A stretch of 64,000 nt of DNA, taken from contig NZ_NGJT01000010.1 of assembly GCF_003950315.1 (NCBI RefSeq), positions 24,848 through 88,847 on the forward strand. Reading direction: 5' to 3'. Source of the DNA: Vagococcus bubulae. Its GTDB lineage: Bacteria; Bacillota; Bacilli; Lactobacillales; Vagococcaceae. A program made the position numbers and the translations under genes. Within the stretch, counting starts at the first letter, position 1; every line of letters begins with the position of its first letter. Below the pieces are notes generated by a model. It worked only from the letters and a program-made list of their open reading frames with translations. It did not search any database and was not told the origin of the DNA. Below, in pieces: positions 10,720 through 20,307 of the stretch.

Positions 10720-10755
10720 TAAAAAGACTCCTCACGCAAATACATGAGGAGTCTT
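10720..10755 (-). terminator. Attenuator terminator before leuA
   Basis: Arms AAGACTCCTCA / TGAGGAGTCTT, 11 base pairs, are followed by a U-run in RNA sense. It lies between the leader peptide and leuA. Confidence 0.88.
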
Positions 10756-10809
10756 AAGTAAAAGAATCCCATGTCAGACAAAGTCGAATAGGACCCAGAG
10801 TGTATAATT

Positions 10810-10866
10810 CTACACTGGGCCCTGCATTAATAATAATCGGTAAATGCTTGTTGTCGTCTTGGTCAT
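10810..10866 (-). CDS. leuL: Leucine leader peptide, 18 residues
   Basis: The peptide is MTKTTTSIYRLLLMQGPV, with three consecutive TTA leucine codons. A GAGGAGAGA ribosome site lies at a good distance from the ATG. The stop codon lies within the first strand of the attenuator. It is a cis-acting sensor of charged tRNA-Leu; the peptide itself probably has no function. Confidence 0.85.
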   Translation of the reverse strand: MTKTTTSIYRLLLMQGPV

Positions 10867-10880
10867 AACACTCTCTCCTC

Positions 10881-12143
10881 TTAAACTAATAATGTATACA
10901 ATGATTCATTTTCTTGTAAATTAATATAATTTGGATCAAAAATAGTCAATCTTTCAATCAACGAAGCATAATCATTATGATCTTGTAATAAAATACCTAT
11001 CACAACAGGACCACTTCCTCGATTTAATTTTTTGGTGTACTCAAATTTTGTAATGTCATCATGTGGCCCTAACACATCTGACACAAATTCTTTTAACGCT
11101 CCTGCTCTTTGTGGAAAATTAACCACAAAATAATGTTTTAGTCCTTCATAAATCAGTGAACGTTCTTCAATTTCAGGCATACGTTGAATATCATTGTTAC
11201 CTCCACTAATGATGCATACCACTGTTTTACCTTTTATTTCTTCTTTATAGTCATCAAGTGCTGTCACTGATAGCGCGCCAGCAGGTTCAACAACGATAGC
11301 TTGTTTAGTATATAACTCTAAAATTGTGCTACACACTTTTCCGACGGGTACGTCACACACAGCATCTACTAATTGTTGACTATGTAAAAAAGTCATTTCT
11401 CCCACTTCTTGTACAGCAGCCCCATCAACAAATTTATCTAAATGGGATAACGGTGTAACATGTTGTTCTTTTAATGACAATAACATCGATGCTGCGCCTA
11501 TTGGTTCAACCCCAATGATTTTTGTAGTGGGACTTTTATCCTTAAAGTAGGCACTAACACCACTGATTAATCCTCCACCACCAATTGGGGTAAAAACGTA
11601 ATCAGCAGGTGACGCTTGTTTTTTGTTTAATTGTTCAACAATTTCAAGCGCAACAGTTCCTTGTCCTGCAATAATGTTTTCATCATCAAATGGATTGATA
11701 AATGTTAATCCATGTTCCTCACCGTAAAAAATTGCCATGTCTTTTGACTGATCAAACGTATCACCAGCAAGTTTTATGGTCACTTGGTCACCACCAAACG
11801 CTTCAACTTGATTAACTTTTTGTTTTGGTGTTGTAACTGGCATAAAAATAGTGGCAGACACGCCCATTTTAAAACAAGTATAGGCAACTCCTTGCGCATG
11901 GTTTCCAGCACTCGCACAGACAACCCCTTTTTTTAACTTTTCTTCTGGTAATTGACTGATAGCATAATAGGCTCCACGTAACTTAAAGGAACGAACAATT
12001 TGTAAATCTTCTCGTTTTAAATAAACAGTCGCCTGATATTTTTTAGATAAGTAATCATCATATTGGAGCAGTGTTTTTGTTACCACTGGCTCCAACACGT
12101 GATAGGCTTTTTCTATTTGTTCACTTGTGACTAAATCAACCAT
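10881..12143 (-). CDS. ilvA: Threonine dehydratase, biosynthetic type
   Basis: A PLP enzyme converting threonine to 2-oxobutyrate for isoleucine. The 420-residue protein has the lysine motif RSFKLRGAYYAI, the loops SAGNHAQGVAY and GGGGLISG, and a C-terminal ACT-like domain (from about residue 330, YFVVNFPQRAGALKEFV) that points to the regulated biosynthetic form. I chose the ATG at 12143 because AGGAGG lies a normal distance upstream; a GTG two codons earlier is only one base from that site. It is the last ilv gene before the leu attenuator. Confidence 0.95.
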   Translation of the reverse strand: MVDLVTSEQIEKAYHVLEPVVTKTLLQYDDYLSKKYQATVYLKREDLQIVRSFKLRGAYYAISQLPEEKLKKGVVCASAGNHAQGVAYTCFKMGVSATIFMPVTTPKQKVNQVEAFGGDQVTIKLAGDTFDQSKDMAIFYGEEHGLTFINPFDDENIIAGQGTVALEIVEQLNKKQASPADYVFTPIGGGGLISGVSAYFKDKSPTTKIIGVEPIGAASMLLSLKEQHVTPLSHLDKFVDGAAVQEVGEMTFLHSQQLVDAVCDVPVGKVCSTILELYTKQAIVVEPAGALSVTALDDYKEEIKGKTVVCIISGGNNDIQRMPEIEERSLIYEGLKHYFVVNFPQRAGALKEFVSDVLGPHDDITKFEYTKKLNRGSGPVVIGILLQDHNDYASLIERLTIFDPNYINLQENESLYTLLV

Positions 12144-12154
12144 AGACACGCCTC

Positions 12155-13177
<1,023 letters not shown>

Positions 13178-13663
13178 TTATTTTATAGAACTTCTAAGTA
13201 ACCCAGTAATTCCGGTTCTTGCAAGTTCTTGGATTCCATATACTTTTAATACATCAACTAATGCATCAATTTTTTCACTGCTTCCTGCTATTTGGATAAT
13301 GATGGATTGACTACTCACATCAATAATACTTGCCCTAAACGGTTCAACCATAGACATAATTTCTTGCCTATTTGCACTAGTTGTTGCAACTTTTATTAAA
13401 GCTAATTCTCTTTCTAAGTGTGAATCTGCACTCATATCTGTGACTTTAATGACATCAATCTGTTTATTTAGTTGTTTAATTAACTGTTCCATTTGAAAAT
13501 CTGAATCGACATTCACTACAATTGTAATTCGTGAAACATCAGGATTTTCCGTCACTCCGACAGAGATACTTTCAATATTAAATTGACGCCTTGTAAGAAC
13601 ACCTGAAATACGATTTAATACACCCGACGTATTTCTTACTTTTGCTGAAATTATTCGTCTCAT
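13178..13663 (-). CDS. ilvN: Acetolactate synthase small (regulatory) subunit
   Basis: The 161-residue protein begins with an ACT domain (VRNTSGVLNRISGVLTRRQFNIESISVG) and has a C-terminal ALS small-subunit domain ending YGIQELARTGITGLLR. It confers valine feedback on IlvB. The start overlaps the ilvB stop by four bases, giving coupled synthesis of the two subunits. Confidence 0.97.
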   Translation of the reverse strand: MRRIISAKVRNTSGVLNRISGVLTRRQFNIESISVGVTENPDVSRITIVVNVDSDFQMEQLIKQLNKQIDVIKVTDMSADSHLERELALIKVATTSANRQEIMSMVEPFRASIIDVSSQSIIIQIAGSSEKIDALVDVLKVYGIQELARTGITGLLRSSIK

Positions 13664-15339
13664 TTTTTCACCACCCCAATCATTTCATTGTTAGGTTTAC
13701 CAGGTGGCACCATTGGTAAAACATGCTCCGTTGGTGAACAGTTGATTTCAATCACCATTGCTTCTTTTTGACTAAATGCCGCTTTCAAATCTTCTTCCAA
13801 CGTTTTCGCATCATTTAATTTCACTGATTTCAAGTGGTAGGCTTCTGCCATTTTTTGAAAATCTGGTTGATTATCAAAAACAGATTCTGATCGTCGTTCG
13901 TTAAAGAAACTTTCTTGCCACTGACGTACCATTCCTAATGAATGATTATTAATCAATACGATTTTAGGTGATAACTCATACTGTTCTAAAATTGCTAATT
14001 CTTGATTCGTCATTTGAAAACCACCGTCTCCTACGATGATAACCACTTGTTTGTCGCGCTTAGCAAGTTGCGCTCCAATGCCAGCCGGAATACCGTAACC
14101 CATCGTCCCAAGACCACCACTAGTAATCAATTGATTTTGATTTTTAAATGGATAAAATTGAGCCGTCCACATTTGATGTTGTCCCACATCAGTTGCAACA
14201 ATTGCCTCGCCGTTTGTAATCTCTCCAATCAATTCAATCGCCCGTTGTGGTTTTATTTCTTCAACTGTTTCTTCATAAGTGAATGGCGCTTCTTCTTGAT
14301 AGTCTTGAACTGTTTGACGCCACTTAGAATAATTTTCTGGATTAAACGTTTCCTTATTTAACAAATGAATCACTTCTTTTGCATCGCCAACAATTGGGAT
14401 ATCTGTTGGAATAATTTTGCCTATCTCAGCTGGATCAATATCCACATGAATAATCGTTTTATTTTTAGCTAAACTTTTTGGACAACTAGCCAAACGGTCA
14501 TCAAACCTTGACCCAATATTTATCAAAACATCCGCATCCATTAAGGCTTGATTGGCTGCATAAGAACCATGCATACCTCCCATGCCTAAAAATAACTCAT
14601 TTTCTGTTGGCACAACTCCCAGACCAAGTAATGTAGACACCACTGGGATTTTTGAATTTTCTAATAATTCTCTAAATTCCTGTGTGCTATCACTGTGATG
14701 AATGCCAGCGCCAATTAAAAAGAGAGGTCTCTCAGATTCATTTATCGCTTTTACCACTTTTTTTATTTGATTGGGATGTGGCATATAGTTTGGTTGATAG
14801 CTTGGAATATTTACATCATCTAGTTGTTTGACTTCAACTTCATTTAACGTAATATCTTTCGGTAAATCAATGACAACAGGACCTTTTCTACCTGTTGTAG
14901 CGATGTGAAATGCTTCTTTGATGACTTTAGGAAGATCTTCTGTTCGTCTTACTTGATAATTATACTTTGTAATAGGTACTGTTAATCCTAAAATATCTGC
15001 CTCTTGAAAAGCGTCTTTCCCAATACCACTACTTGCTACTTGTCCTGTAAACACAATAAGTGGAACAGAATCACTCATCGCATCAGCAATTCCTGTAATG
15101 ACATTTGTTGCTCCAGGGCCGCTTGTTACTAAAACGACTCCTGGCTTGCCACTTGCTTTAGCATATCCCTCTGCTGCATGAACTGCTCCTTGTTCATGAC
15201 GCGTTAAAATATGCGGAATTTTTTTATCGTATAACCCATCATATAAAGGCAATACTGCCCCTCCTGGATAACCAAATATCATCTCAACTTCTTCATCTAG
15301 TAATGAATCAATAAACAACTCTGTGCCACTTTTATTCAT
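13660..15339 (-). CDS. ilvB: Acetolactate synthase large subunit
   Basis: A thiamine-diphosphate enzyme making acetolactate and acetohydroxybutyrate. The 559-residue protein has MIFGYPGGAVLPLYDGLY and the catalytic glutamate in TRHEQGAVHAAEGYA. The ThDP/Mg motif is GDGGFQMTNQELAILEQY followed by VLINN. The neighbouring regulatory subunit shows this is the anabolic enzyme, not the catabolic AlsS. GGAGGG lies before the ATG. Confidence 0.97.
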   Translation of the reverse strand: MNKSGTELFIDSLLDEEVEMIFGYPGGAVLPLYDGLYDKKIPHILTRHEQGAVHAAEGYAKASGKPGVVLVTSGPGATNVITGIADAMSDSVPLIVFTGQVASSGIGKDAFQEADILGLTVPITKYNYQVRRTEDLPKVIKEAFHIATTGRKGPVVIDLPKDITLNEVEVKQLDDVNIPSYQPNYMPHPNQIKKVVKAINESERPLFLIGAGIHHSDSTQEFRELLENSKIPVVSTLLGLGVVPTENELFLGMGGMHGSYAANQALMDADVLINIGSRFDDRLASCPKSLAKNKTIIHVDIDPAEIGKIIPTDIPIVGDAKEVIHLLNKETFNPENYSKWRQTVQDYQEEAPFTYEETVEEIKPQRAIELIGEITNGEAIVATDVGQHQMWTAQFYPFKNQNQLITSGGLGTMGYGIPAGIGAQLAKRDKQVVIIVGDGGFQMTNQELAILEQYELSPKIVLINNHSLGMVRQWQESFFNERRSESVFDNQPDFQKMAEAYHLKSVKLNDAKTLEEDLKAAFSQKEAMVIEINCSPTEHVLPMVPPGKPNNEMIGVVKK

Positions 15340-15354
15340 ACTTATTTACCCTCC

Positions 15355-17049
15355 TTACTCACCCATCAAATTGTCTGGTATTATCATAATTGCTCCTGTG
15401 TGTGCTGATGTGACTAATGCTGTGTATCTTGCAAGGTATCCTTTTGTTACTTTTGCTTTAAATGGTTTTTTCTTAGCTTTTCTTTCATCCAATTCGTCAT
15501 ATGAAACAGCCAAATTAATGGTTCGATTCACTAAATCAATCTCGATTTCATCCCCATCTTCAACTAAACCGATTGGACCTCCTGCTGCTGCTTCTGGTGA
15601 GATGTGTCCGACTGCAATCCCACGTGTTGCTCCTGAAAAACGTCCATCCGTAATTAACGCAACATCTTTCCCTAAACCTCGCCCGACAATACTTGATGTT
15701 GGGGCAAGCATTTCTGGCATACCTGGTCCACCTTTAGGTCCTTCGTAACGAATTACCACAACGTGTCCTTTTTGTACAGTATGATTATCAATGGCTTCAA
15801 CTGCCTCATCATGTGAATCAAAACAAATCGCTTTTCCTTTAAAGACTGAAATGGATGGATCCACACCACCAACTTTAATCACACAACCTTCTGGCGCGAT
15901 GTTTCCATACAAAATAGATAACCCACCAACAGGGCTATAGGCATTTTCTTTTGGTCGAATGACTTCTTCATTATTAATTAGTGCATGGTTAACATTTTCT
16001 CGTAGTGTTTTCCCAGTTACTGTCATGCGATCTGGATGGATGGCTCCTTCAATACTTGTCAGTTCATTAATAATGGCTGGTACTCCGCCTGCTTCATGAA
16101 CATCATGCATTGAGTAAGAAGATGACGGTGCAATTTTAGATAAGTATGGTACACGTTTAGCAATGTCATTAACATCAGATAAGTCATACTCAATCTCTGC
16201 TTCGTTTGCAATGGCAAGTGTATGTAAAACCGTATTAGTCGAACCTCCCATTGCCATATCTAAAGCAAAGGCATCATCAATCGCTTCTTTTGTAATAATA
16301 TCTCTTGGTTTAATTTGTTTTTCTACAAGGTTCATTAAATGAACAGCCGATTGTTTTATTAACTCACGTCGCTCATCAGAGACCGCTAAAGCTGTGCCAT
16401 TGTACGGTACTGCCATCCCTAACACTTCCATTAAACAGTTCATTGAATTTGCTGTAAACATGCCTGCACATGACCCGCAAGTTGGACACGCATTTTGTTC
16501 CATAAATAAGAAATCTTCTTTACTCATACCACCGTCTTTAAATGCACCAACTGCTTCAAACATTGAAGATAGTGTAGCCGCTTTTCCATTCGGGTCTATC
16601 CCTGCTTTCATCGGTCCACCTGAACAAAAAATACTTGGCACATTTGTTCTAACAGCTGCCATCAACATACCTGGTGTAATTTTGTCACAATTTGGAATGT
16701 AGAATACACCATCAAACCAATGAGCATTAATCACTGTTTCTGCTGCATCCGCAATAATTTCTCTACTTGGTAATGAGTAACGCATCCCAATGTGTCCCAT
16801 TGCAATCCCATCATCTACACCAATCGTATTAAATTCAAATGGTATACCACCTGCTTCACGAATCGCTTCTTTAGCAATGTCTGCTAATTCTCTTAGATGG
16901 ACATGACCTGGAACAATATCAATATAAGAATTACATATGGCAATAAACGGTTTATTCATGTCTTTTGCATTTTTTACTTGTCCTGTTGCATACAGTAAAC
17001 TTCTCGCTGGTGCTGCATCAACACCTTTTTTGATTTTATCACTTCTCAT
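15355..17049 (-). CDS. ilvD: Dihydroxy-acid dehydratase
   Basis: An iron-sulphur dehydratase giving the 2-oxo acids of the Ile and Val pathways. The 564-residue protein shows the cluster cysteines in [24 protein letters not shown] and [18 protein letters not shown]. It is the first gene of the ilv operon, 15 bases before ilvB, with AAGGAGG before the ATG, and sits behind the ilv attenuator. Confidence 0.97.
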   Translation of the reverse strand: MRSDKIKKGVDAAPARSLLYATGQVKNAKDMNKPFIAICNSYIDIVPGHVHLRELADIAKEAIREAGGIPFEFNTIGVDDGIAMGHIGMRYSLPSREIIADAAETVINAHWFDGVFYIPNCDKITPGMLMAAVRTNVPSIFCSGGPMKAGIDPNGKAATLSSMFEAVGAFKDGGMSKEDFLFMEQNACPTCGSCAGMFTANSMNCLMEVLGMAVPYNGTALAVSDERRELIKQSAVHLMNLVEKQIKPRDIITKEAIDDAFALDMAMGGSTNTVLHTLAIANEAEIEYDLSDVNDIAKRVPYLSKIAPSSSYSMHDVHEAGGVPAIINELTSIEGAIHPDRMTVTGKTLRENVNHALINNEEVIRPKENAYSPVGGLSILYGNIAPEGCVIKVGGVDPSISVFKGKAICFDSHDEAVEAIDNHTVQKGHVVVIRYEGPKGGPGMPEMLAPTSSIVGRGLGKDVALITDGRFSGATRGIAVGHISPEAAAGGPIGLVEDGDEIEIDLVNRTINLAVSYDELDERKAKKKPFKAKVTKGYLARYTALVTSAHTGAIMIIPDNLMGE

Positions 17050-17069
17050 AATTTTTCCTCCTTAGGATA

Positions 17070-17114
17070 AAAGAAAAAGCACTCCATTTAAGTATGACAC
17101 TTAATGGAATGCTT
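17070..17114 (-). terminator. Attenuator terminator before ilvD
   Basis: A long hairpin (arms roughly AAGCATTCCATTAAGT and ACTTAAATGGAGTGCTT) is followed by a U-rich tract in RNA sense, just upstream of the ilvD ribosome site. Confidence 0.87.
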
Positions 17115-17185
17115 AACGGCAAGAATCCCATTATCTTACAACAAATAGGAACTCGACCTGTAGATGTTTTTTCACCCAACGTGTC

Positions 17186-17239
17186 CTAGTTCCTAACCTG
17201 TAATAAAATAATGACTAAATTATTCTTGCACTCTCTCAT
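17186..17239 (-). CDS. ilvL: ilv leader peptide, 17 residues
   Basis: The peptide is MRECKNNLVIILLQVRN: eight of its residues from position 8 to 15 include Leu-Val-Ile-Ile-Leu-Leu and a later Val, the three end products of the operon. GGGG lies about nine bases before the ATG. Its stop codon is inside strand A of the attenuator. Confidence 0.83.
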   Translation of the reverse strand: MRECKNNLVIILLQVRN

Positions 17240-17289
17240 AATGACGTTCCCCTTTAAAATTGGAATTTGATTAAAATATTATTAAAGTA

Positions 17290-17318
17290 AATATAGACTT
17301 ATCTTATAAAACTGTCAA
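17290..17318 (-). promoter_or_regulatory. Promoter of the ilv operon
   Basis: Consensus TTGACA (17313-17318) and TATATT (17290-17295) with a 17-base spacer lie about 50 bases upstream of the leader peptide. I see no clear CodY box, but I could not score one. Confidence 0.85.
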
Positions 17319-17489
17319 CCATTTTTTGGTATTTTTTTTAATTTTTAGAAAAATTCGTATGAATCCTATGATATAATCATGCTAATTTTCATAAAGACTT
17401 ATTTTTTCTATATGTGAATTTTAACATAAATTGTTTTTTAAAACTATCTTTTTTATAAAAACAAAAATTATTTGCAGGAGGAATTTAAA

Positions 17490-17726
17490 ATGACATTATA
17501 TCAACAATACTTAAAAACAAAGTCTTGTAACGATGATTTTTTAAAATGGTTACTTATCAAACGACTCAATTTGAAACAACAGCTTTTAATCATTTTTATT
17601 TTGTGGATGATGTGGATAGGCTTTGCTCCTTATCTTAATTTTTGGCTATCTTTTTTTAAAGGAGCTGTATTAATTTCTATTTTTTCTGCGATTATTAGCT
17701 TCATTACAAAACGATTAAATAATTAA
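17490..17726 (+). CDS. Small membrane protein, 78 residues, unknown function
   Basis: Starts MTLYQQYLKTKSCNDDF with AGGAGG seven to nine bases before the ATG; an upstream in-frame TTG at 17472 overlaps that site and is rejected. Two hydrophobic segments, about residues 33-50 and 54-72, follow a charged 30-residue N-terminus. A TATAAT at 17372-17377 could be its -10. It precedes the YibE/F pair and may be co-expressed. I recognise no family. Confidence 0.7.
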   Translation: MTLYQQYLKTKSCNDDFLKWLLIKRLNLKQQLLIIFILWMMWIGFAPYLNFWLSFFKGAVLISIFSAIISFITKRLNN

Positions 17727-17816
17727 CAAATGATAAATATCATGACTCTTTTAATGAAAAATCATCATAATATAACTATAATAATGATGATAGTTTGATT
17801 TATAAGGAGGTTTACT

Positions 17817-18920
17817 TTGTTACAAAAATACTTATGGCGTTTTTTTGCTGTCATCCTTTTAATCTTAAATAGCTGGTGGATTTACCAAACGTTACAATAT
17901 AGCCAGTACCATGAACCTTTAGGTAAAATCACTCAAGTAGAAACAGTCAATAAACAAGACGTCACTGATGAACATCAAAATAAAGACGTTCTAACAACTC
18001 AAAAGATAGAATTAATTTTATTATCTACTCAACATAAAGGAAAAAAAATCACTCTTTCAAATACTTTTAGTCAATCCAAAATTAAAGACCAAGAATATAA
18101 AAAAGGGGAATTAGTTTTTCTGTCTATCAAAGATAATGACTTTTCACAAGCTACCATCCTTGATAAAAAACGAGACACTGCTCTGGCTATGTTGGTACTA
18201 TGCTTTGTTCTTTTACTAATAATTATCGGAAGAAAAAATGGGATTACCTCTTTACTTGGACTTCTAGTAAATACTGGACTATTTTATTGTCTATTATTAA
18301 TTTATGAAAAACTTTCTAGTCAGTCCCTAGTTTGGCTATGCTTATTATTCTTCCCACTCATTGTATCTAGTACATTAATTATCTCAAATGGTTGGAATAA
18401 AAAAACTATCATTTCTATTTTAACCACGCTTTGTAGTACACTCATTACTTTTATCATTGGTGTATGCATCTTAACACTATTAAAACACAAGGGACTTCGG
18501 TATGAAGAAATGGAGTTGATTACTCGGCCCCAACACGTTCTTTTTATCTCCAGTTTATTAATTGGAACAATGGGGGCATCAATGGATATTTCCATTACAC
18601 TCAGTACTGCCATGAATGAAATTGCTCAAAGGCAGACTCAACTATCCTCTCAATCATTGTATCAATCAGGATTACAAGTGGGATCTGATGTAATAGGACC
18701 AATGATAAATATTATGTTTTTTTCTTACTTAAGTGGATCCATTCCATTAATCTTAATTTTCTTAAGGAATGATATGTCATTTAATTATACCTTTCCTATT
18801 TCACTATCTCTTGAAATGACACGAGCTTTAATTGGAAGCATTGGGATTGTCTTAACTATCCCCATTACCAGTTTCATTGCAAGTATTTTTCTGACTAGGA
18901 GGAATGAACATGAGTGTTAA
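17817..18920 (+). CDS. YibE/F family membrane protein
   Basis: The 367-residue protein has an N-terminal membrane segment (about 7-27), an exported soluble region (about 28-118) and seven or so further helices. Family features include the GMLxN-like turn and GTMGASMDISITLSTAMNEI with SGLQVGSDVIGPMINIM. The family is widespread in Firmicutes and its function is not established. The start is a TTG with AAGGAGG six bases upstream; no in-frame ATG fits better. It overlaps the next gene, a shorter paralogue. Confidence 0.85.
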   Translation: MLQKYLWRFFAVILLILNSWWIYQTLQYSQYHEPLGKITQVETVNKQDVTDEHQNKDVLTTQKIELILLSTQHKGKKITLSNTFSQSKIKDQEYKKGELVFLSIKDNDFSQATILDKKRDTALAMLVLCFVLLLIIIGRKNGITSLLGLLVNTGLFYCLLLIYEKLSSQSLVWLCLLFFPLIVSSTLIISNGWNKKTIISILTTLCSTLITFIIGVCILTLLKHKGLRYEEMELITRPQHVLFISSLLIGTMGASMDISITLSTAMNEIAQRQTQLSSQSLYQSGLQVGSDVIGPMINIMFFSYLSGSIPLILIFLRNDMSFNYTFPISLSLEMTRALIGSIGIVLTIPITSFIASIFLTRRNEHEC

Positions 18921-19656
18921 CTTAATATTACTTCTAGTTCTTATCTTGTTATTGTGGTTTTTCCAGAAAAAAAAGGGACTACTTACGCTAATTACATTAG
19001 GAATTAATTTAGCCATGTTATTTTTCATGATTTTGGGGATTAACTTAGGCTTTTCGCCAGTTATATTGACGGTTATAACCTCTATTTTAATCAGCGCAAA
19101 TAATCTATTTAATATTAATGGGTTTAACCCTTCAACAAAATCAGCTTTTCTAAGTAGTACATTCATTATTTTACTCATGGTTTTTCCGATATTTTTTACC
19201 ACTTCCTTATTGCATCTTCAAGGAATTCCTCTTGAAGGCTTAATGGAAATGGATATGTACTCATTACATATTGGAATATCTTTTATTGATTTAAGCGTAT
19301 CCGTCCTTCTTATGACTGTTGTTGGCGCCATCAATGACATTGCTATTTCAATTACCTCGTCCATGATTGAAATTAAAGAACAACTTCCTGACCTGTCTCT
19401 TTCTGAATGGAAATCTTCTGGTCTAGCAGTGGGCAAAGATGTTTTAGGACCAACAATTAATACCCTCATTTTTGCAGCTATAGGTAGTCAGTTTGCGTTA
19501 TTGATTTGGGTATTTGATTTGAACTATAGTCTAACACAACTAGTAAACAGTAAATTAATTGTCACAGAGTGGGTTGCGATTATTTTTAGTGGGATTAGTA
19601 TTGCTATCACGATTCCCATTACGATTTTCTTACTCACAAAACACGTTAAAGATTGA
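18910..19656 (+). CDS. YibE/F family membrane protein, second copy
   Basis: A 248-residue protein of about seven hydrophobic segments with the family core VVGAINDIAISITSSMIEIKEQ and SGLAVGKDVLGPTINTLIF, matching the core of the preceding gene. It lacks the large exported N-terminal region. I chose the second ATG (18910), seven bases from AGGAGG; the first at 18904 is one base from it. The 11-base overlap with its partner suggests a hetero-oligomeric membrane complex. Confidence 0.85.
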   Translation: MSVNLILLLVLILLLWFFQKKKGLLTLITLGINLAMLFFMILGINLGFSPVILTVITSILISANNLFNINGFNPSTKSAFLSSTFIILLMVFPIFFTTSLLHLQGIPLEGLMEMDMYSLHIGISFIDLSVSVLLMTVVGAINDIAISITSSMIEIKEQLPDLSLSEWKSSGLAVGKDVLGPTINTLIFAAIGSQFALLIWVFDLNYSLTQLVNSKLIVTEWVAIIFSGISIAITIPITIFLLTKHVKD

Positions 19657-19680
19657 CAATTCGTTATATTCTGTTAAAAT
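19653..19680 (+). promoter_or_regulatory. Promoter of the M-box transcript
   Basis: TTGACA (19653-19658) and TAAAAT (19675-19680) are 16 bases apart. The -35 overlaps the stop codon of the second YibE/F gene, so the riboswitch unit is transcribed independently. Confidence 0.75.
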
Positions 19681-19695
19681 AAAACACGATAAATG

Positions 19696-19908
19696 AATTT
19701 TGTTAGGTGAGGCTCCTATGCAAACACAGGCTATTGCCCAAAAACGTCGAGAGACACCAATGGGTAGAACAGGAATTGTCGTCAAGGCTTTTCATAAGAT
19801 AGCTAAGAATCTTCTTTACGTTGCATAGTGCTAAAGCTCAACATATTACTTAAAATATGTTCGTTCTTTCAAATCCTAACCACTTTATTTGGTTAGGATT
19901 ATTTTTTT
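19696..19908 (+). promoter_or_regulatory. M-box (ykoK-type) Mg2+ riboswitch with terminator
   Basis: The conserved M-box core is recognisable: GTTAGGTGAGGCTCCTATG at 19702, ATTGCCCAAAAACGTCGAGAG, ACACCAATGGGT, and the closing TTGCATAGTGCTAAAGCTC ending near 19840. The outer helix pairs TATGCAA with TTGCATA. A possible antiterminator (ACATATT...AATATGT, 19841-19860) precedes a terminator with arms AATCCTAACC / GGTTAGGATT and a U-run (19872-19908). In this class high Mg2+ stabilises the aptamer and termination. The regulated gene is the 46-residue peptide that follows. Confidence 0.93.
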
Positions 19909-19929
19909 GTTTTTAGGAGGTGGATGATT

Positions 19930-20070
19930 ATGATGATATTTGTTGCCGTTGCGATTGTTATTGCTCATATTGTAGGACATAATGCAACAGAAATAATAAC
20001 AGACATGCCAGTATTATCTGAAGATTTTGATCCTCATCCCACTCTTGTCGGATGTTATCAATCTTACTAA
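19930..20070 (+). CDS. Mg2+-regulated small membrane protein, 46 residues
   Basis: The frame starts MMIFVAVAIVIAHIVGHNAT with AGGAGG nine bases before the first ATG. One N-terminal hydrophobic segment (about residues 2-16) contains two histidines at 13 and 17; the tail is acidic (SEDFDPHP) and ends GCYQSY. A terminator follows at once, so it is the only gene of the M-box unit. I do not recognise it. By context it may help Mg2+ uptake or protect a transporter, in the manner of small Mg2+-stress proteins; that is inference. Confidence 0.72.
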   Translation: MMIFVAVAIVIAHIVGHNATEIITDMPVLSEDFDPHPTLVGCYQSY

Positions 20071-20099
20071 GCCTTCCTAACGATTATTTATCAAACAAA

Positions 20100-20130
20100 A
20101 ACAGGAGCAGTTTGGCGCTCCTGTTTTCTC
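20100..20130 (+). terminator. Terminator of the M-box unit
   Basis: Arms AACAGGAGC / GCTCCTGTT (20100-20108 and 20117-20125) end in a short T-rich tract. Confidence 0.8.
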
Positions 20131-20169
20131 TTATTTAAAATGATTGGATAATTCTTTGTACACCCTTAT

Positions 20170-20183
20170 TGAAAACGCTTGTA
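20170..20183 (+). promoter_or_regulatory. Possible CcpA (cre) site
   Basis: TGAAAACGCTTGTA matches the cre consensus TGWAANCGNTNWCA at 12 of 14 positions. No promoter is clearly attached, so the assignment is weak. Confidence 0.25.
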
Positions 20184-20307
20184 TTTAATTTAAAAATGAG
20201 TTAATATGAACTCATAAGGAACTACAATTCCCACAATTAGTTAACAAGATATTTAGATTTTATCAATTTTAAACGAGAAGGATAATATTTAAAAGATTTG
20301 TAACTGG

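Larger units (their letters stand above)
10718..10866 (-). promoter_or_regulatory. Leucine attenuator (leader-peptide type)
   Basis: The 183-base ilvA-leuA gap folds as a classical attenuator. Strand A (10811-10822) overlaps the leader-peptide stop codon and pairs with B (10791-10804). B can instead pair partly with C (10762-10773). C pairs with D (10743-10755), and D pairs with E (10724-10734) to make the terminator. A ribosome stalled at the Leu codons leaves A free, so A:B and C:D form and transcription continues. A ribosome at the stop masks A, so B:C forms and D:E terminates. This mechanism is inferred from the pairings. Confidence 0.85.
17070..17239 (-). promoter_or_regulatory. Branched-chain amino acid attenuator (leader-peptide type)
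   Basis: Five mutually exclusive strands are visible in RNA sense: A TAGGAACT (17188-17195, overlapping the leader stop), B AGTTCCTA (17146-17153), C TAATGGGATTCTT (17121-17133), D AAGCATTCCATTA (17102-17114) and E (17077-17089). A:B and C:D (12 of 13 positions) give read-through. B:C (about seven pairs) and D:E give termination. The layout predicts that stalling at Ile, Leu or Val codons frees A and relieves termination. Confidence 0.87.

Noticed and set aside
15323..16702. Several plus-strand frames opposite ilvD and ilvB
   Set aside because: They are antisense shadows of strongly conserved enzymes and lack ribosome sites.
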